A DNA stretch of 53,170 nt from Clostridia bacterium (GTDB lineage: Bacteria > Bacillota > Clostridia > Oscillospirales > CAG-272). Shown in pieces: positions 52,429 through 53,170 of the stretch. The stretch is from the NCBI GenBank assembly GCA_017959065.1, contig JAGDBK010000039.1:1-53170 (forward strand), written 5' to 3'. The notes below the pieces were generated by a model, which saw only the letters and a program-made list of their open reading frames with translations, had not been told where the DNA came from and made no database searches. Position 1 is the first letter of the stretch; each line of letters opens with the position of its first letter. Both the position numbers and the translations under genes were made by a program.

Positions 52429-52457
52429 TTGACTTATTGCCGCTTAACACCTATAAT
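52429..52457 (+). promoter_or_regulatory. Promoter of the fucU-like gene
   Basis: TTGACT (52429-52434), 17-bp spacer, perfect TATAAT (52452-52457), 50 bases before the start codon. This is one of the best promoter matches in the window. Confidence 0.8.
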
Positions 52458-52506
52458 CTATCTTGCGGCCACAGTAAAAAATCGAATCGAAATGAGGTAA
52501 AAAAAT

Positions 52507-52929
52507 ATGCTTAAAGGCATTCCTAAGATTATTTCCCCGGAACTCCTCAAAATCCTTGACGAAATGGGTCACGGGGACGAGATCGTCCTTGCGGACGGGA
52601 ATTTCCCCGGCGAATCGGTCGCGCAGCGGTGCGTCAGAGCCGACGGTCACGGAACCGTGGAACTGTTGAAAGCCATTCTGAAACTGTTTCCGCTCGATAC
52701 ATACGCAAAACCGCTGTATGTTATGGAAAAAGTCCCTGGCGACACGGTCGAGACTCCGATCATCGATGAATACAAACTCATCGTTAAGCCGTACACAGAT
52801 GCCGAGATAGAAGGCATCGAGCGCTTTGCGTTCTATGAAAGAGCGAAAAAAGCATACGCGGTAATCATGAGCGGCGAAAGTGCCCTTTACGCCAATATAA
52901 TCCTCAAAAAAGGCGTCGTCACCGAGTAA
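52507..52929 (+). CDS. fucU: RbsD/FucU-family sugar mutarotase
   Basis: A 140-residue mutarotase that interconverts sugar anomers (L-fucose for FucU, D-ribose for RbsD) so that isomerase or kinase enzymes receive the right form. Features are MGHGDEIVLADGNFPGES (about 20-37, with the catalytic His) and the C-terminal SGESALYANIILKKGV, more like FucU than RbsD. GAGG precedes the ATG. It stands alone with its own promoter and terminator. The fucose-isomerase-like gene at 15239 is a possible functional partner (inference). Confidence 0.92.
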   Translation: MLKGIPKIISPELLKILDEMGHGDEIVLADGNFPGESVAQRCVRADGHGTVELLKAILKLFPLDTYAKPLYVMEKVPGDTVETPIIDEYKLIVKPYTDAEIEGIERFAFYERAKKAYAVIMSGESALYANIILKKGVVTE

Positions 52930-52945
52930 CTCGAAATCATATTCG

Positions 52946-52972
52946 AAAAAACAGGCTTTGCCTGTTTTTTTT
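52946..52972 (+). terminator. Intrinsic terminator of fucU
   Basis: AAAAAACAGGC (52946-52956) pairs with GCCTGTTTTTT (52960-52970) over a TTT loop, continuing into further T. Confidence 0.9.
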
Positions 52973-52975
52973 ATC

Positions 52976-53038
52976 AGCGGCTCAGCAAGAAGACTCCGAC
53001 CTCTAAAGGTGGGAGATGAATTGCGGAAAAGAGCCGCT
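52976..53038 (+). repeat. Nested inverted-repeat element of unknown type
   Basis: Outer arms AGCGGCTC (52976-52983) and GAGCCGCT (53031-53038) enclose an inner hairpin CTCCGACCT (52994-53002) with AGGTGGGAG (53007-53015) over a CTAA loop with one G-G mismatch. The inner hairpin resembles the CTCCCACCT...AGGTGGGAG stems found at ends of IS200/IS605-type elements and their guide RNAs, but no transposase or TnpB gene is visible in the window. It could be a structured RNA or the edge of an element lying outside. Confidence 0.45.
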
Positions 53039-53123
53039 TATAGTTTTTGATGAAAGATTATTTGCACAATGGATCGAATAACCTGTATTATGGCTTGTAA
53101 TCCAAAAAGAATACGTAATATTC

Positions 53124-53152
53124 TTGCTTATTGCTCTGCCGAATGGTATACT
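53124..53152 (+). promoter_or_regulatory. Promoter-like sequence at the window edge
   Basis: TTGCTT (53124-53129), 17-bp spacer, TATACT (53147-53152). It points out of the window; the region 53040-53170 is clearly AT-richer than the rest and shows no gene. Confidence 0.4.
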
Positions 53153-53170
53153 GTTTCTGATAGAATGAGT

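Noticed and set aside
1..53170. Prophage, integrative element or CRISPR-Cas system
   Set aside because: No integrase, transposase, structural phage gene, cas gene or spaced repeat array was seen on either strand.

Overview
The window reads as chromosomal DNA of a low-to-mid GC Gram-positive anaerobe, most likely a Clostridia member (Oscillospirales/Christensenellales-like; this placement is inference). Signs are the many sugar ABC transporters without an outer-membrane component, AGGAGG-type ribosome binding sites, Rrf2-NifS-NifU gene order, MnmM (YtqB-type), VanY-type carboxypeptidase and an NrnA-type DHH phosphoesterase. I see no transposase, phage gene, plasmid gene or CRISPR array.

Layout. 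1-900: an unclassified structured leader with a terminator hairpin in front of a GNAT acetyltransferase. 900-4,610 (minus): a surface-glycan operon (GT4 glycosyltransferase, O-antigen ligase/polymerase-like membrane protein, GT2 glycosyltransferase). 5,050-10,680 (plus): a complete CUT1 sugar ABC importer (MsmK-like ATPase, two permeases, a binding protein with both a lipobox and a C-terminal membrane helix), then a small lipoprotein with OB-like repeats. 10,680-17,965: two divergent gene sets around one intergenic region. FGGY kinase, YjbQ-1 and an MFS transporter go left; amidohydrolase, fucose-isomerase-like protein, triosephosphate-isomerase-like protein and YjbQ-2 go right. Together they look like an uncharacterised sugar or sugar-acid pathway.

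17,990-23,960: sulfur and Fe-S metabolism. An Rrf2/IscR-like regulator with NifS and NifU (minus) lies divergent from a LysR regulator, MetY-type O-acetylhomoserine sulfhydrylase and cysteine synthase (plus). A 34-codon ORF with a Cys-rich tail (CRCNRCN) and a strong ribosome binding site lies directly before metY; it is the best candidate here for an undescribed regulatory device, a cysteine-sensing leader peptide. tRNA-Leu(CAG) follows.

24,350-37,035 (minus): a 12.5-kb operon of a 1,016-residue binding protein with carbohydrate-binding-like domains, two permease pairs, an NHL-propeller/YIP1 membrane protein and a secreted DUF5696 protein. It has no ATPase of its own. 37,450-41,470 (plus): Gfo/Idh/MocA oxidoreductase, endonuclease III, MnmM-type methyltransferase, VanY-type carboxypeptidase. 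41,480-43,790 (minus): class-I glutamine-amidotransferase hydrolase and xylulokinase. tRNA-Arg(ACG) follows.

44,130-49,170 (minus): an ABC ATPase, ABC-2 permease, GldG-like protein and DUF4340 protein, forming a Gld-like export or envelope complex. 49,170-52,400 (minus): rbfA, nrnA-like, truB, pgeF. 52,400-53,170 (plus): a FucU/RbsD mutarotase with its own promoter and terminator, a nested inverted-repeat element, and a promoter pointing out of the window.
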